DNA from: Bog-950 sp046329515
Lineage (GTDB): Bacteria > Bacteroidota > Bacteroidia > Chitinophagales > LD1
Assembly: GCA_046329515.1 (NCBI GenBank)
Contig: JAXLUM010000003.1
Span: 310,001-374,000 of the forward strand
Length of the DNA: 64,000 nucleotides
Reading direction: 5' to 3'
A model generated the notes under the pieces. That model was not told where the DNA came from and did not search any database. It saw nothing but the letters and a program-made list of their open reading frames with translations. A program made the translations under genes and the position numbers. Every line of letters begins with the position of its first letter. The first letter of the stretch is position 1. Shown piece after piece: positions 63,901 to 64,000 of the stretch.

Positions 63901-64000
63901 GCTCCTGTCACGCCATTAGTTCCATTTGCGCCGGCGGCGCCGGTTGCTCCTTGTAGTCCTTGCGGACCTGTATCGCCAGTTGCACCGGTAATGCCATTCG
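54972..64000 (-). CDS. Giant collagen-like / YadA-head-like fibre protein with S74 chaperone domain (5' end outside window)
   Basis: The frame is open from the right edge to the stop at 54972, more than 3000 codons, with no start in sight (an internal GTG at 63911 lies inside the repeats). Layout from the N-terminal side: over 900 residues of Gly-X-Y repeats with a 27-residue period (GVTGATGDTGPQGLQGPTG ...), to about 61270; YadA-head-like beta-roll repeats (NTAVGYQAL..NTTG type) at 61170-59590 and again 57640-56990; repeated stalk modules WxLTGNSGTTxxTNFIGT ... MRVxxxGxVGIGTTxP near 59340-59200, 58500-58340, 57760-57660, 56720-56570; the S74 intramolecular chaperone domain with YSDARIKKVIG at 55590-55540; and a short coiled coil at the C-terminus. 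It likely forms a long trimeric fibre. A conventional T9SS tail is absent. Confidence 0.88.
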   Translation of the reverse strand, partial: NGITGATGDTGPQGLQGATGAAGANGTNGVTGATGDTGPQGLQGATGATGANGTNGVTGATGDTGPQGLQGPTGATGDTGPQGLQGPTGATGANGNNGVTGATGDTGPQGLQGPTGVTGANGTNGVTGATGDTGPQGLQGPTGATGANGTNGVTGATGDTGPQGLQGATGANGTNGATGATGDTGPQGSQGPTGATGTNGTNGVTGATGDTGPQGLQGPTGATGANGNNGVTGATGDTGPQGLQGPTGATGANGSNGVTGPTGDTGPQGLQGPTGATGANGTNGVTGATGDTGPQGLQGPTGATGANGNNGVTGATGDTGPQGLQGPTGANGTNGTTGATGDTGPQGLQGPTGATGDTGPQGLQGPTGATGTNGTNGVTGATGDTGPQGLQGPTGATGANGTNGVTGATGDTGPQGLQGPTGATGANGTNGVTGATGDTGPQGLQGPTGATGANGTNGVTGATGDTGPQGLQGPTGATGANGTNGVTGATGDTGPQGLQGPTGATGANGTNGVTGATGDTGPQGLQGPTGATGANGTNGVTGATGDTGPQGLQGPTGATGVNGTNGITGATGATGANGANGTNGVTGATGDTGPQGLQGPTGATGTNGVTGATGDTGPQGPAGATGANGSNGVTGPTGDTGPQGLQGPTGVTGANGTNGVTGATGDTGPQGLQGPTGATGTNGTNGVTGATGDTGPQGLQGLTGATGANGNNGVTGATGDTGPQGLQGPTGATGANGTNGVTGATGATGATGPQGLQGPTGATGANGTNGVTGATGDTGPQGLQGPTGATGANGTNGVTGATGATGSTGDTGPQGLQGPTGATGANGTNGVTGATGDTGPQGLQGPTGANGTNGVTGATGATGDTGPQGLQGPTGANGTNGVTGSTGDTGATGATGATGATGATGADGSQNAWGLTGNTGTTPATNFLGTIDNQDLAIKVNNQNAGLISNTTGNTTLGHLSNSGSGTNNTVIGKSAFNAASTGSDNVAVGKSTLINNTSGARNVAIGSGLMGTNTTGTDNIAMGTSALRDNSTGNGNIAIGNNSLHTNTTGSQNIAIGINALGTNTTSGSNIAIGGSALSNTTTGSTNIAIGGLSQQGTSTGSNNVSLGSGTLNGNGTGSNNTAIGTSSMQSANGGSNNTAVGYLSMFSNVNAGNNVAVGANALRQQSYNNSGTAWNTDNVAVGNGALQNNQPTSTTDGYRNTAVGSNALNANTNGTANSAFGYQAMNANNNSGQNTAVGYQALSTQSYNNGGTLWNTDNTAVGYRALASNQPTSTSTGLQNTAIGSQAMQSNTTGYANVAVGYQALRSNTSGLNNTAVGYGAVSATTTAQGNTGLGFWALQSTTTGNYNTATGVNALQSNTTGSFNTAYGVLSLAVNTAGSNNTAMGSWALQNTTGSGNVALGYQVMQTNTSGASNAALGTQALYTNSTGNNNAALGYQAGYLNTGSGNVMLGYQAGYNETNSNRLYIDNSNTATPLIYGNFANNSVTINDSLISKYFKMTNGAANGYLLQSDAAGNGSWVAATALGLDTQQLYLNGTTLSIGGQNSVSLSALTGWGLTGNSGTTAGTNFIGTIDNVDWVVKTNSTERMRVMNNGKVGIGTTAPKQTFHVSSGGASGLTAQYGAAVLITDANIPRIYFEDLSGATGKKLMNIDYEDSVMHVGSLTDDAVSWYNRNILNITYQGAVGIGMNLPKAYLDIIGNNSGTRSLRLRSGNSSNGFSSSQVVMSWNGGTGYSHAIKSRHNSSATSGNALDFYVWNPNADNVDSIGSRQVMTMEGSGKGRIGIGTTAPDTTLHVVGSIKMVDGNQGTGKLMVSDANGVGIWTAASTAVNGAAWTLTGNSGTTAGTNFIGTTDNVDWVIKTNNTERARVTGAGKVGIGVSNPTTQLQVSNNLGVDYGNNNPGDLSAGALTFGFGLSGEGIASKRTSGGNQYGLDFYTNSTNRMAISLSGNVGIGTSSPNVLLTVSAPFSTNLNPIASVNTTGNQPLIVGQTTGNLGVMIGYDGNDIQGRTGASFITNGNLTLNRYGGNVGVGTNNPLDKLHVAGSIRMVDGNQGTNKIMVSDANGTGSWQNASSILNSTAWSLTGNSGTVDGVNFIGNTDNVPFTVRTNNQQSGRVDPLLSNAFWGYWAGRSNTSGTQNTATGTNALLNNTTGQQNVAIGVGALENNAGVSQLTAVGAFALQANTSGDGNVAIGYQALTNNTTGYYNTALGYQAMLANVDGGYNTALGVYTLGSNTSGSINVGIGISALGSNTTGSRNLAVGMNTLAANTTGSNNNAFGVDALGDNITGDYNEAHGYRALEMVTTGSGNIGIGYQAGETNTTANANLTGNYNIYVGYNSGPGTATQLNNSIAIGKNALVNASNSMVLGGTGADAVNVGLGTTTPLDKLHVVGSIRMVDGNQAANKVMVSNANGTGSWQNLSTVLGNTAWSTTGNSGTSAATNFVGTTDAVDFVVRTNNTERMRVLSGGNVAIGATTAGERLFIQGANNGTAVVSINQTGTTAYTGINLQRSGSEIWFAGMNNADNDFVLRNLAANDLITVKTTTGNVGIGTTAPTAKLSFDGDADRTVWMERSTAAGDGNDLIVQAGGTLAGQADKNGGDLILSGGIATGNGSSLSQGGSAVIFKTASPMGSSSSLDVTPNEKMRLAGNGMLGIGTTTPGNMIDVQNSSVATISIRTTAQASYFATGAVSGQEAAMKFNTGTSQRWLMGKSNTTETGSNAGSDFFINRYDDAGSFIEQPFVIKRSTGYVGIGTGNPTQAKLVVNGSQNTTIGYGYLNSSGAVGTIGSASVPLSIYASARIAATEFDAYSDARIKKVIGISNSEKDLNTLADIKITDYTFIDTVGKGKGLNKKVIAQELETVYPQAVNKITDFIPNIYKLTEIQNGEIKVVNDLKPGDVVKLIFADREEVLSVISANANSFTVNVSDNGKVFVFGKEVNDFRTVDYEALTTLNISATQELLKMINQLQQNNNTLQNKNSEIESKMAGMQNDLELIKNALQLKATNNK
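61270..64000 (-). repeat. 81-base collagen-coding tandem repeat array
   Basis: More than 30 units with a modal period of 81 bases (27 residues, nine Gly-X-Y triplets). Variant units of other multiples of 9 occur, such as those missing ATGANGTN. The units differ mostly at third codon positions and at a few X/Y positions (TNG, NNG, SNG; VTG, ITG, TTG), and several are identical over more than 60 bases. The array runs out of the window. Confidence 0.95.

Noticed and set aside
61270..64000. Possible CRISPR array because of regular repeats
   Set aside because: Units are contiguous, coding in one frame, and lack unique spacers; no cas genes are present.

Overview
This window comes from a member of the Bacteroidota (Bacteroidetes). 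The evidence is the type IX secretion (T9SS) C-terminal sorting domains on several large proteins, a TonB receptor with an N-terminal carboxypeptidase-regulatory-like domain, many SCK/ACK-type lipoprotein signals, Bacteroidetes-type -7 promoter elements (TAnnTTTG), and the family make-up (M43 proteases with fibronectin III domains, gliding-group style multidomain adhesins). Base composition is moderate and even. I saw no rRNA, tRNA, CRISPR array, prophage or insertion sequence. The genus cannot be named from what is visible.

Layout. 1-2.7 kb: two collagen-like secreted proteins (one cut by the edge) flanking a small proline-rich secreted protein. 2.9-9.9 kb: a small lipoprotein, then a seven-gene minus-strand cluster reading from 9898 down to 3377: a His/Cys-rich small protein, a TonB receptor, a second Cys/His small protein, an outer-membrane barrel, an MbnP-like lipoprotein, an MbnH-like di-haem peroxidase and a DUF4625-like lipoprotein. 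By family knowledge this looks like a copper-handling system. 9.9-13.7 kb: a SixA-type phosphatase, a 42-residue lipoprotein, polyphosphate kinase and Ppx/GppA phosphatase. 13.8-17.8 kb: tandem M43 metalloproteases with T9SS tails. 17.9-20.2 kb: glycosyltransferase, ECF sigma factor and rsmG. 20.2-20.7 kb: an intergenic stretch with strong palindromes. 20.7-25.2 kb: fatty acid hydroxylase/sterol desaturase family protein, a haem plus PHM-like copper protein with a T9SS tail, a FemAB/GNAT-like protein, a small LuxR-type protein and a 30-residue membrane microprotein. 25.2-34.0 kb: a 2937-residue multidomain secreted protein.

34.1-42.5 kb is mostly housekeeping: rpsT, sucA and sucB (2-oxoglutarate dehydrogenase E1 and E2, separated by an antisense secreted protein gene), a DHCR7-like sterol reductase, an RmlD-like reductase and a secreted endonuclease/phosphatase family protein. 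42.5-48 kb (minus strand): a GT39-like membrane protein, a QueD/PTPS protein, a small HEXXH membrane protein and an M1 metallopeptidase. 48-54.8 kb: dprA, a YdjM-like membrane protein, a TMTC-like TPR membrane protein, dinB and a tryptophanase. From 55 kb to the right edge runs one enormous minus-strand fibre gene: collagen-like repeats, YadA-head-like beta-roll repeats, repeated stalk modules and a C-terminal S74 intramolecular chaperone domain. It is open at the window edge.

Themes. Surface and secreted proteins make up well over a third of the window. Several separate loci (MbnP/MbnH cluster, PHM-like protein, MopE-like repeats in the giant adhesin) belong to families associated with copper; this is the thread I consider most worth following. 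All functional assignments are from reading the translated sequence and remembered family features; no database search was run.
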